Source: JAHIEZ01 sp964598275 (GTDB taxonomy: Bacteria; Patescibacteriota; Microgenomatia; UBA12405). Taken from it: a stretch of DNA of 64,000 nt. The notes beneath the pieces were generated by a model. That model worked only from the letters and a program-made list of their open reading frames with translations, did not search any database and was not told where the DNA came from. Positions 33,868-41,651 of this stretch are shown piece after piece (position 1 is the stretch's first letter; every line of letters starts with the position of its first letter). Position numbers and translations under genes: made by a program. The stretch is taken from assembly GCA_964598275.1 (NCBI GenBank), contig CAZRAZ010000002.1, positions 1 through 64,000 on the forward strand, in the 5' to 3' direction.

Positions 33868-36800
33868 TATATTTCTTCCTTATTTTGTTTTTCAGTCATT
33901 AAATCTGGCAAGAGAGATGCTTCCGATTCGGTTTTTTCATCGGCTAAAGGCAGGGCGGTTTTAAGACCAATCGGACTAACGTCAAGGGCCAAACCGGCCA
34001 GTTCTTTGGTAAGAACTTTAAAAGATTCGGGGATGTCGGGAGGAGGAATGGGAGTACCCTTGATGATAGCTTGAAAGGCGCGGGTACGACCTTCAACGTC
34101 ATCGGATTTCAGAGTTAACATTTCTTGCAAAATATAGGCGGCCTTATGGGCTTCAAGAGCCCAAACTTCCATTTCGCCCAATCTTTGACCACCCATTCTG
34201 GCCTTGCCCCCAAGCGGTTGCTGGGTAACCAGAGAATAAGGGCCAGTGGAGCGGGCGTGAAATTTATCGTCGATCATATGAACCAACTTGATGATGTAAC
34301 CCACACCGAGAACCGCCTTTTGATCGTAGGCGTCTCCGGTGCGACCGTCATAAAGTTGAGTTTTACCATCAGGAGAAAGGCCGGCTTTTTCCAATTCTTG
34401 ACTAATCATGGTTTCCGGGTATTTATCAAAAACAGGGACGTTGTATTTTTTGCCAAGTTTATAACCAGCATAAGCAAGAGTGATTTCCAGAATTTGACCT
34501 AAATTCATACGAGAGATAACCGAAAGAGGAGACATGATCATGTCGACCGGAGTACCGTCGGCCAGACGCGGCATGTCATATTCAGGCATGATGCGGGAAA
34601 TAACACCCTTGTTGCCATGACGACCGGCAATTTTGTCGCCTTCTTGGATACGACGGCTTTGGGCAACGTAAACCTTGACTACTTTGTTTACCCCGGGATC
34701 AAGTTCATCGCCTTCATCTTTGTCGAGAATATCAACCCTAATGACAACTCCACCTTCACCATTGGGAACACGAAGAGAGGTGTCTTTGACTTCTCTGGCT
34801 TTTTCGCCAAAAATAGCCCGAAGCAATCTTTCTTCTGAAGTTAATTCTTTTTCTCCACGTGGTTCAATTTTACCGACTAAAATATCGTTGGGAGAAACAG
34901 AAGCGCCAACCATGACGATACCGTCGGCGGTTAGTTTGGCAAGTTCTTCGTCGGAAACATTAGGGATATCTTTAGTCAGCTCCTCGCTGCCTAATTTAGT
35001 TTCGACCACCGGACAACTGTAGGAATAAATTTGGACATTAGTGAGAATGTCTTGTTTGACAAGGCGATCGGAGATTAAAAAAGAATCCTCGTAGGTTAGA
35101 CCGTCAATTGATTGGTAGGCAACCAGCAAGTTTTGACCGATAGCCAGCTGGCCATTATCGGTTGAAGGACCGTCAATTAAAAGGTCGCCAACGGAAACGA
35201 CATCACCGGTATTAACGACGGCATTTTGGTTGTAGCAAGTACCATAGGGAGAGGTGCGGTCAAATTTTTCGATAGTGTAGGTTTCGGTTTTACCGTCTCC
35301 CGAAAGCTGACAAAAGTCACTGATGTCTGAAGTTTGTTCAATTGCTTTTTTGTCGAGACTGACAATAATTTTTTGACCATCAACGTAGGTAATCCGACCA
35401 CTGTGTTTGGCCAAAACGGTACGGTTCATGGCGGTGGCAATGACCGTTTCCATACCGGTACCAACAATAGGAGCTTGGGGTTTGACCAGAGGGACGGCTT
35501 GGGTCTGCATGTGGGAACCCATCAGGGCACGGGTGGCATCATCGTGATCGATAAAGGGAATTAAAGAGGCCGAAATGCCGACAATTTGGTTGGGGACAAG
35601 ATCAATAAAGTCTGTTAGTTCAACCGGTCCTTCAATAAATTCTCCCTGATAACGGAAAGGAAGCCATTTTTGGTTGATATAAAAATTGTTATCAATATCG
35701 ATACCTAAATGGGTAATGTGATAGTTGTATTCATCTTCAGCATCCAGATAGTCAATCTTGTCGGTGACAATTTTATATTTTCCGTTTATTTTTTCGACTT
35801 TTCTAAAAGGGGCTTGGATAAAACCGTATCGATTTACCTTGGCATAAAGGGCCAGATAGGTAACCAAACCAATGTTCGGTCCTTCGGGGGAACGAACGGC
35901 ACAAATACGACCGTATTGAGAACTGTGAACGTCGCGAATGGAAAAGGCGGCCCGCTCACGAGTTAAACCGCCAATACCAACAACGGTGACCCGACGGAGA
36001 AGATCAAGTTCAGACAGGGGGTTGGTTCTGTCTAAGATAGAAGAGAGCTGATTTGATCTAAAAAAGCTGTTTAGAGAGGAAATAAGCGGTTGAGGATTAA
36101 TCATTTGAGAAGGAGAAGGGTTTTCTTTGGTAGAAATTAAACTCATCCTTTCTTTGACCATTCTTTCGAAGCGAACCAAGGCCGGGCGAACGGCAATTTG
36201 ACTGATAATTTCGCCACATTGACGTAAACGACGGTTGGCCAGACTGTCAATGTCGTCCAGATGAGTTTGCTTACCCTTTTGAAGATCGATTAAATATTTG
36301 ATGGCGGCAATAATATCTTCACTTTTGAGCACCCAATTGTCTTGATGGCTATCATCAAATTTGAAATTGAATTTTTTGTTGATTTTGTAGCGACCAACTT
36401 GGCCCAATTCATAGGTGCGCTGATCGAAAAATCTATCTTTTAAAAATCTTTGAGCATTTTCTAAAACCGCCGGCTCGCCGGGCCGAAGTTTGCGGTAAAA
36501 ATCTAAAACGGCTTCTTGGGGAGAATGGGAAGTGTCAGCAGAAATGGTGTGAGTGATATAGTCGGAAAAATTGGCTAACATTTCTTTGTCAGACATTTGA
36601 CAAACAGCCCGAAGAAGAATAGTGACGGGAAATTTTCGGCGACGATCGATTCTGGCAAAAATAACGTCTTTTTTGCCAACAAAAAACTCCAGCCAAGAAC
36701 CGCGCATGGGGCGGATTTCGGCATTGTAGAGAGTTTTACCGGTAGGAGCATCGATTTCTCCGGTAAAATAAATACCGGGAGAACGAACCAGTTGATTGAT

Positions 36801-37187
36801 GATGCCCCGCTCGATACCGTTGATAATAAAGGTACCCTCCTGAGTCATGGTGGGTAAATTAAGGAAAAAAACTTCTTCTTGTTTGACGTTACCGGTTTTT
36901 CTATTGGTTAACTTGGCGTTGATTTTGACAGGAATGGAATAGTTTAAACCTTTATTTTTGGCGACAAGAGAGCTTACGGTGGGTGCTTCGAAGCTAACAT
37001 CGCCAATGGCCAGTTCCCAGTTGTTACCGGTGTAATCTGAAATGGGAGAAACCGACTCAATTGTTTTCCGAAGATCTTGTTGCAAAAATTTTTGCCAAGA
37101 TTCTTTTTGGATCTCAATTAAGTTTAATTCTGGAATATTAGGGTATTTTTTGCCCCAATTGTTTCTTTTTGATTTTCCCGTCGACAA
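33867..37187 (-). CDS. rpoB: RNA polymerase beta subunit (TTG start)
   Basis: 1106 residues. GRICAVRSPEGPNIGLV, DGPSTDNGQLAIGQNLLVAY, KIAGRHGNKGVISRI and GGQRLGEMEVWALEAHKAAY are the usual catalytic-core motifs. The likely start is TTG, just before STGKSKRNNWGKK; no ATG fits. The rifampicin-pocket segment (about residues 377-404) carries Ser, Leu and Thr at positions equivalent to E. coli Q513, H526 and S531. Unlike most bacteria, rplJ-rplL are not upstream; an own promoter and a leader terminator are. Confidence 0.97.
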   Translation of the reverse strand: MSTGKSKRNNWGKKYPNIPELNLIEIQKESWQKFLQQDLRKTIESVSPISDYTGNNWELAIGDVSFEAPTVSSLVAKNKGLNYSIPVKINAKLTNRKTGNVKQEEVFFLNLPTMTQEGTFIINGIERGIINQLVRSPGIYFTGEIDAPTGKTLYNAEIRPMRGSWLEFFVGKKDVIFARIDRRRKFPVTILLRAVCQMSDKEMLANFSDYITHTISADTSHSPQEAVLDFYRKLRPGEPAVLENAQRFLKDRFFDQRTYELGQVGRYKINKKFNFKFDDSHQDNWVLKSEDIIAAIKYLIDLQKGKQTHLDDIDSLANRRLRQCGEIISQIAVRPALVRFERMVKERMSLISTKENPSPSQMINPQPLISSLNSFFRSNQLSSILDRTNPLSELDLLRRVTVVGIGGLTRERAAFSIRDVHSSQYGRICAVRSPEGPNIGLVTYLALYAKVNRYGFIQAPFRKVEKINGKYKIVTDKIDYLDAEDEYNYHITHLGIDIDNNFYINQKWLPFRYQGEFIEGPVELTDFIDLVPNQIVGISASLIPFIDHDDATRALMGSHMQTQAVPLVKPQAPIVGTGMETVIATAMNRTVLAKHSGRITYVDGQKIIVSLDKKAIEQTSDISDFCQLSGDGKTETYTIEKFDRTSPYGTCYNQNAVVNTGDVVSVGDLLIDGPSTDNGQLAIGQNLLVAYQSIDGLTYEDSFLISDRLVKQDILTNVQIYSYSCPVVETKLGSEELTKDIPNVSDEELAKLTADGIVMVGASVSPNDILVGKIEPRGEKELTSEERLLRAIFGEKAREVKDTSLRVPNGEGGVVIRVDILDKDEGDELDPGVNKVVKVYVAQSRRIQEGDKIAGRHGNKGVISRIMPEYDMPRLADGTPVDMIMSPLSVISRMNLGQILEITLAYAGYKLGKKYNVPVFDKYPETMISQELEKAGLSPDGKTQLYDGRTGDAYDQKAVLGVGYIIKLVHMIDDKFHARSTGPYSLVTQQPLGGKARMGGQRLGEMEVWALEAHKAAYILQEMLTLKSDDVEGRTRAFQAIIKGTPIPPPDIPESFKVLTKELAGLALDVSPIGLKTALPLADEKTESEASLLPDLMTEKQNKEEI

Positions 37188-37203
37188 TTTTTTTTTAAGG
37201 ACT

Positions 37204-37234
37204 AAAAAAAAGGCAGGGTTATGTTAAGCCTGCC
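37204..37234 (-). terminator. Intrinsic terminator in the rpoB leader (attenuator)
   Basis: Minus-strand GGCAGG-CTTAACATAAC-CCTGCC followed by eight T. It lies between the rpoB promoter and start codon, beginning about 5 bases after the predicted transcription start, so it can stop rpoBC transcription after about 36 bases. It could also end transcription from the gene upstream. Confidence 0.85.
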
Positions 37235-37245
37235 AAACGTTTTGT

Positions 37246-37274
37246 ATTATATCTTTAATATGTAGCAAGGTCAA
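37246..37274 (-). promoter_or_regulatory. rpoBC promoter
   Basis: Minus-strand TTGACC (37269-37274), 17-base spacer, perfect TATAAT (37246-37251). One of the best sigma-70-type promoters in the window. Predicted start near 37239. Confidence 0.85.
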
Positions 37275-37288
37275 TAACTTGTTTTGCG

Positions 37289-37837
37289 CTATTGCCCACA
37301 ATCGGTGTTGGTGCAAGAGATTATTAAATCAGGCAGACAGGTGCAGGTGTTGCAGTCGTCGGCAGAGGGGAAAGATTCTCCGATCTGATAATGTTTGTCG
37401 TTTAGAAGACAAGAGAATTTTGCGGGTGAAGGTGAGGATTGAGTGGTTTTAAAAGGAGTGGGGGTGGGCCTAATGGTTTGATCGAAAGTCTGTGATTGTT
37501 GATAAAAAGAAAGAATAATACTGCCTAAAATTACTAAAAAGATAAAAAGGGAAATAAAAAAAATATTTTTAAAGGGATTTTTAGCCCCATTGGATAGATC
37601 TTCGTTCCCGTTTGGGGCGGGAACTTCGACATCCAACGGGGTTGAAACGACAAGGGGGAGGGCGTCGGCAGGAGGAAGCTGATCTTGAGGGTCTTGAGTC
37701 TCGGGTGATGGCGGAGTTGGAGTAATGGTCGGGGAAACAGGTGGAGGTGGGGCATCGGGTAAATTCTTTGAGGACGAATATTGATTTAAGATCGATTGAT
37801 AGGGAGATGGGTTGGAATTAAGATTATCTTCTGACAT
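37289..37837 (-). CDS. Membrane protein with extracellular pacifastin-like Cys motif
   Basis: 182 residues: a Pro/Ser/Asn-rich cytoplasmic part (1-88), one membrane helix (91-111), a Thr/Pro linker, then a small domain with six Cys (143, 162, 165, 167, 175, 180). The pattern C-N-x-C-x-C-x7-C-T-x3-C, preceded by YQIGESFPSADD, matches pacifastin light-chain inhibitors and related VWC-type repeats, which are disulfide-bonded and extracellular. Function unknown; protease inhibition or adhesion is possible. The -10 of its promoter is 8 bases before the ATG, and the promoter abuts the one for the divergent secreted protein. Confidence 0.7.
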   Translation of the reverse strand: MSEDNLNSNPSPYQSILNQYSSSKNLPDAPPPPVSPTITPTPPSPETQDPQDQLPPADALPLVVSTPLDVEVPAPNGNEDLSNGAKNPFKNIFFISLFIFLVILGSIILSFYQQSQTFDQTIRPTPTPFKTTQSSPSPAKFSCLLNDKHYQIGESFPSADDCNTCTCLPDLIISCTNTDCGQ

Positions 37838-37845
37838 ATGGAATA

Positions 37846-37891
37846 ACTATCTCACGGATGAATTGACCTGTCAATTTTTAGAGTATATGAT
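37846..37891. promoter_or_regulatory. Divergent promoters with abutting -35 boxes
   Basis: Minus strand: TTGACA (37869-37874), 17-base spacer, GATAGT (37846-37851). Plus strand: TTGACC (37863-37868), 17-base spacer, TATGAT (37886-37891). The two -35 boxes form the palindrome TTGACCTGTCAA. Both -10 boxes are 8-9 bases from their ATG codons. Confidence 0.7.
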
Positions 37892-37900
37892 GGTTGTTAG

Positions 37901-38398
37901 ATGAGGAAAATATTATGTTTTTTGGGGTTGGGGATAAGCTTTTTGTTTTTGACAGAAACGGTTGCGGCGGGCGGCTTTAACTTGAAATCAATTGGCAAGA
38001 TTAGTACCGATGGTTTGCAAATTTCTAAATGGTGGTATAGCGGCTTGCAACCGATCTTTTCGGGCGAGGCAGGAGTGGGGGCAGAAGTGGAGATCAAGAT
38101 TGACGAAACAGTCAGAACAATTGCGGCCGATTCTTCGGGTAACTGGAATTACAGGCCGGAAGCCTCTTTAGGTGCGGGCGAGCATAGCGTGGTTTTAACC
38201 AGTCAGGGGTCGGTAATTGAATTTACCTTGGTACTGGGGACTGATTTGGTTGACTGGGAGGCGGTGGGCAAGGGAGGCGGAAAGGTGTTGCCAACAGTAG
38301 GAACGAGCTTGCCAACTGTCACGCTGTTGCTATTGGGAACATTTTTGATGGTTTTTGCTAAAATTGGCAGTGCTAAAAGACAAGAAAATATTCATTAA
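37901..38398 (+). CDS. Secreted, membrane-anchored Ig-like protein
   Basis: 165 residues. Signal peptide (1-23; LCFLGLGISFLFLTETVAAG), an Ig-like/carbohydrate-binding-like beta domain (about 48-112; PIFSGEAGVGAEVEIKIDE, then ADSSGNWNYRPEASLGAGEH), a Gly/Val stretch and a C-terminal hydrophobic helix (about 134-152) with a basic tail. LPTVG just before the helix resembles, but is not, a canonical LPxTG sorting signal; a sortase gene is 3 kb away. Overlaps the next gene by about 29 bases. Function unknown. Confidence 0.65.
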   Translation: MRKILCFLGLGISFLFLTETVAAGGFNLKSIGKISTDGLQISKWWYSGLQPIFSGEAGVGAEVEIKIDETVRTIAADSSGNWNYRPEASLGAGEHSVVLTSQGSVIEFTLVLGTDLVDWEAVGKGGGKVLPTVGTSLPTVTLLLLGTFLMVFAKIGSAKRQENIH

Positions 38399-39383
38399 GA
38401 CCTTTGGCTGCGTTCAAAATCAGGCTGATTCGGAAAGAGTAAAGGCTTTTTATGAGGATTTGGGTTATGAAGAAGTTGGCGACTGGAAAAAAGCGAATTT
38501 AGTAATTATTAATAGTTGTGTGGTGCGCGAGTCGGCGGAAAATAGAGTTTATGGGTTAATAAACAATATTCTCAATTTTGATAAAAAAATAAAAATTGTT
38601 TTAACGGGATGTTTGGCCGGTTTGAAAAGAGCAAAAGTTTTGGCTGATAAAGTTGAAATATTACCAATTTCTGATATTTCTTATGAGATTGAACCTCTAA
38701 GAAGCGCAAAGGAAACTGCGTTGATCCCGATAAGTTCCGGCTGTGATAATTTTTGTTCTTTTTGTATAGTCCCCTACGCCAGAGGCAGAGAAAAATCGAA
38801 AAGTGAGGGGAAAATTTTGGCAGAAATTGATAAAGCAATTGAAAATGGTTTTAAAAAAGTAATGCTAATCGGACAAAATGTAAATTCTTATAGAAAAGGC
38901 GGGTTTGTAAAACTGCTTGAAAAAGTGGCAAAAAAGAAATTAGAAAAAATATCTTTTATCAGCAGTAATCCCTGGGATTTTTCTGATGAGTTAGTTGAGA
39001 CTATTTCTAAAAATAAAAACATAGATCGATTGATTCATCTGCCTTTACAGTCAGGAGATGACAAAATATTGAAAAAAATGAAGCGAAAATACAGCGCCGA
39101 GCAATATCTTAACTTAGTCAGAAAAATCAGAAAAAGGATTGACGGGGTGACTTTTAGCACCGACATATTAATCGGATTTCCGGGAGAAGATAAAAAAGCT
39201 TTCGAAAACACAGTTGAGTTGTGTAAAAAAGTCGGTTTTAAAACAGCTTATTTAAATAAATATTCACCAAGAGCGGGAACGGTATCGGCCAGGCTTTACA
39301 AAGATGATGTGCCGACGGAAGAAAAAAAAAGAAGGTGGCGAGCGCTGGACAAATTAGTTAATAAAAGAAATCATCTTAAATAG
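38370..39383 (+). CDS. MiaB/RimO-type methylthiotransferase lacking TRAM domain
   Basis: Radical-SAM enzyme adding methylthio groups to tRNA (MiaB/MtaB) or S12 (RimO). The N-terminal domain carries three Cys (TFGCVQNQAD, NSCVV, TGCLAG) for one Fe-S cluster; CDNFCSFCIVPYARGRE holds the CxxxCxxC radical-SAM cluster; LPLQSGDDKILKKMKRKYS and FSTDILIGFPGE follow. It ends at about 338 residues, where the TRAM RNA-binding domain should begin. The FGCxxNxxDSE form and PYARGRE favour MiaB over RimO. The GTG chosen is the closest to the family start; TTG codons at 38355 and 38364 are alternatives, all inside the previous gene. Confidence 0.85.
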   Translation: MLKDKKIFIKTFGCVQNQADSERVKAFYEDLGYEEVGDWKKANLVIINSCVVRESAENRVYGLINNILNFDKKIKIVLTGCLAGLKRAKVLADKVEILPISDISYEIEPLRSAKETALIPISSGCDNFCSFCIVPYARGREKSKSEGKILAEIDKAIENGFKKVMLIGQNVNSYRKGGFVKLLEKVAKKKLEKISFISSNPWDFSDELVETISKNKNIDRLIHLPLQSGDDKILKKMKRKYSAEQYLNLVRKIRKRIDGVTFSTDILIGFPGEDKKAFENTVELCKKVGFKTAYLNKYSPRAGTVSARLYKDDVPTEEKKRRWRALDKLVNKRNHLK

Positions 39384-40315
39384 TCGGAGATGTTTTGGTT
39401 GTGCTCTTCCAGACTTTTGGCGTAATGTATTTGGCCGGAATTATCGGAAATATAGTAGAGATAGTCGGAGGCGGTGGGATGATAAACGGCAAAAAGTGAA
39501 TCAAAACCGGGGTTGCAAATCGGACCGGGGGGAAGGCCGGGAGAAAGGTAGGTGTTGTAGGGAGATTTGAGAGAAAGATTGGCCTTAGAGACCGGCAACC
39601 AGTATTGGTCGGGTTTGGGAAAAAGAGAGTCCCGGACATATTGGACAGTGGCATCGACTTGAAGCGGCATGGATAAACTTAATCGGTTAAAGATAATACC
39701 GGCCATAATTTGCTTATCTCCCAAAGATTTGGCTTCTCTTTCAAGTAAGGAGGCAATGATAAGAAAATCGGAGGTGGATAGTTTTGATTCAAAAGTGGCT
39801 GATTGAGAAGCCTTATCTATATTTTTCTGGAAATTTTGGTCGATTAAAGCAAGAATTTGATCGAGATTGTAATAATCAGGTAGAAGATAACTGTCGGGAA
39901 AGAGGTAGCCTTCTTTGGAATCAGGAAGAGAAAACTTGTTGTCGAGAGCCTGCTCGACTTGATCCAGGCGCCAACCGGGCAGTATTTTTAACCAATAGTC
40001 ATGACTGCCGCCGCTTGAAAGTTTGGTAATTATTTGTCTGACTGACAGGGAAGGAGAGAGGCGAAAGCCACCGGCCTGGAGTTTATTATTTAAACCCAAA
40101 AGAAAGGATTGGACCATAAAAATCTGGGGCTGACGGATAAGTTGGTTTTGGTGAAGACGGCTGGCAATAGTGGAAAAACTGTCGCCTTGATTGATAACAA
40201 AGGTAGCGTCGGGAGACGATTGTTTGAGCATGGGACGGGAATTGAAAATAAAAAAAATGAGGGCTGAAAAACTAATGGCTAAAACAGAAAAAAGAACAAC
40301 CAGGCCCCTTTTCAT
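39371..40315 (-). CDS. mltG: Endolytic murein transglycosylase MltG
   Basis: 314 residues. One N-terminal membrane helix (5-25), a LysM-like region (FVINQGDSFSTIASRL), and the YceG domain with IIASLLEREAK, whose Glu192 is the expected catalytic acid, then MPLQVDATVQYV and SPYNTYLSPGLPPGPICNPG. Cuts nascent glycan strands and so sets their length. Its 3' end overlaps the convergent methylthiotransferase by 13 bases, and its ATG overlaps the zinc-ribbon stop by one. Confidence 0.94.
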   Translation of the reverse strand: MKRGLVVLFSVLAISFSALIFFIFNSRPMLKQSSPDATFVINQGDSFSTIASRLHQNQLIRQPQIFMVQSFLLGLNNKLQAGGFRLSPSLSVRQIITKLSSGGSHDYWLKILPGWRLDQVEQALDNKFSLPDSKEGYLFPDSYLLPDYYNLDQILALIDQNFQKNIDKASQSATFESKLSTSDFLIIASLLEREAKSLGDKQIMAGIIFNRLSLSMPLQVDATVQYVRDSLFPKPDQYWLPVSKANLSLKSPYNTYLSPGLPPGPICNPGFDSLFAVYHPTASDYLYYISDNSGQIHYAKSLEEHNQNISDYLR

Positions 40316-40512
40316 TAAATTTCGTCGAAAAGAGCCCGACGGAATGAATTTTTCTTAGAATCGTGGATAAAAATACGGCCACAGCGACAAGTGACGGTAG
40401 TTTTGCCTTTGACATCTTTTGTTTTACCTTTGGCAAGCGGAGTGCCACAGCTACCACAACGGCCTTGGGAAATAAGGTAGGCCTGAACCGGAGCGATGAG
40501 GTTTTTGAACAT
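40315..40512 (-). CDS. Small zinc-ribbon protein
   Basis: 65 residues. Four Cys in two knuckles, CGSCGTPLAKG and CRCGRIFIHD, make a zinc ribbon; the rest is basic. No family name recognised. It lies between ruvX and mltG with a TATAAT 25 bases upstream of its ATG. Possible RNA- or DNA-binding accessory factor; this is inference from the fold only. Confidence 0.7.
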   Translation of the reverse strand: MFKNLIAPVQAYLISQGRCGSCGTPLAKGKTKDVKGKTTVTCRCGRIFIHDSKKNSFRRALFDEI

Positions 40513-40537
40513 ATTTTTTAAATGAAGTAATTAATCC

Positions 40538-40543
40538 ATTATA
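40538..40543 (-). promoter_or_regulatory. -10 box before zinc-ribbon gene
   Basis: Minus-strand TATAAT at the boundary of the ruvX stop, 25 bases before the ATG; a TTGCGC lies 15 bases upstream, a short spacer. Confidence 0.4.
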
Positions 40544-40918
40544 CTATATTTGGACGCGGCGCAAGATGACAGCGGCTGAGATAGAATTGATTTTGTTTTT
40601 GTAATCTTTTCTTTTGTTTTTGTTAGTTAAAAAAATTTGATCGGCTTCAATGGTGGAAGCGGTCTCTTCAACGGTTTGGATGGGTAAAGAAATTTGAGAT
40701 TTTAATTTCTTGATGAATTTTTTGGTCAACAGAGCAATGGAGCCCTGGCAAAGACCAATATAGATTTTTCCTATTTGATACTGCCGACATATTTGGACAA
40801 TGTCAACAAAGGCCTGATCGTTGTTGTCAACTGTGTTTAGGGGAGAAATAATGCCTTTAATGGAAACGGCCAAGCCGATTTTTTTGGTACCAAAGTCAAG
40901 ACCAAGTAGGTTTTTCAT
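40544..40918 (-). CDS. ruvX: RuvX/YqgF-type Holliday-junction resolvase or pre-16S nuclease, altered active site
   Basis: 124 residues with the RNase H-like fold: LGLDFGTKKIGLAVS gives the first catalytic Asp (8), VEETASTIEAD the acidic second site (usual DERLTTVEA). The third site is normally Asp in the helix IDSxAAxxIL; here it reads INSISAAVIL, with Asn111. Reduced or altered metal-dependent activity is possible. Directly follows the sortase gene by one base. Confidence 0.88.
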   Translation of the reverse strand: MKNLLGLDFGTKKIGLAVSIKGIISPLNTVDNNDQAFVDIVQICRQYQIGKIYIGLCQGSIALLTKKFIKKLKSQISLPIQTVEETASTIEADQIFLTNKNKRKDYKNKINSISAAVILRRVQI

Positions 40919-40919
40919 T

Positions 40920-41651
40920 TTAAAAATCGACGACGCGGGCGCGAATAATAAGTCGGCGCAAATAGGTACCCGGAGGCGAACAAGTAATTAAGGTAAGGTA
41001 ACGGCCATCAAATCGTTGTTCCAAAACCGAAAGATCGGTGGGGGTAACTTCGTACATTTCTTCGATCAGATAACGGTATTGGGTTTGGTCGTATTTGAGA
41101 ATAATTTCGTCACCTTGGTTGAGTTTAAAAAGGGTGGAAAAGATAGTCAAATATGATTTGGGGTTAAAAAATTGAGGTAAAACGGAGTGGCCAAAAACAA
41201 CGGTATTGCCTAATTGTCCGGGAAGAGCAGTGTTGGGATATTGAATTAAGCTTTTTTTTAGGTCCATACTGCCAACGCTGACAATGGCATCTGCTATTTT
41301 TAGTTTTGGAATAGTAAAAAGATAGGTCTGTTCACTTTGGCTGTTGAGGATCTTGGACTGGTCGGCGTCGGTTTTGATAAACCAATTTGAAAGTTGAGTG
41401 TAATCGGCATCGACAGTGCCCAGAATGTTATCGCTACGATTGTAGAAACGGGTAGAGAGGGGGTTTTTCAGCTGGCCAAATTGGGTGGAATAGCCAAGTT
41501 GATAGTTTAAAATGGGAAAAATGGCGGAAGCAAAAAGAAGACTGCCGGCGCCAAACAAAAGAGAAGCAAATCTTTTTTTGGTTTTTGGTTGGAATTTGAA
41601 CCGAGAAGAAGACGGCGGCGATGGGGGTTTTTTGATGTAAGAGTAGCTCAT
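40920..41651 (-). CDS. Sortase family transpeptidase
   Basis: 243 residues. N-terminal membrane helix (about 28-48) with a Pro/Ser/Lys-rich cytoplasmic lead, then a sortase beta-barrel. His155 in VFGHS, Cys224 in LTLITCSPPG, and Arg232/233 in TYLRRLIIRA form the catalytic triad. LPGQLGNTVVFGHS and the TLITC motif fit class D/E-like sortases. It attaches surface proteins or builds pili. It overlaps the large membrane protein by 4 bases (ATGA), so the two are coupled. Confidence 0.92.
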   Translation of the reverse strand: MSYSYIKKPPSPPSSSRFKFQPKTKKRFASLLFGAGSLLFASAIFPILNYQLGYSTQFGQLKNPLSTRFYNRSDNILGTVDADYTQLSNWFIKTDADQSKILNSQSEQTYLFTIPKLKIADAIVSVGSMDLKKSLIQYPNTALPGQLGNTVVFGHSVLPQFFNPKSYLTIFSTLFKLNQGDEIILKYDQTQYRYLIEEMYEVTPTDLSVLEQRFDGRYLTLITCSPPGTYLRRLIIRARVVDF

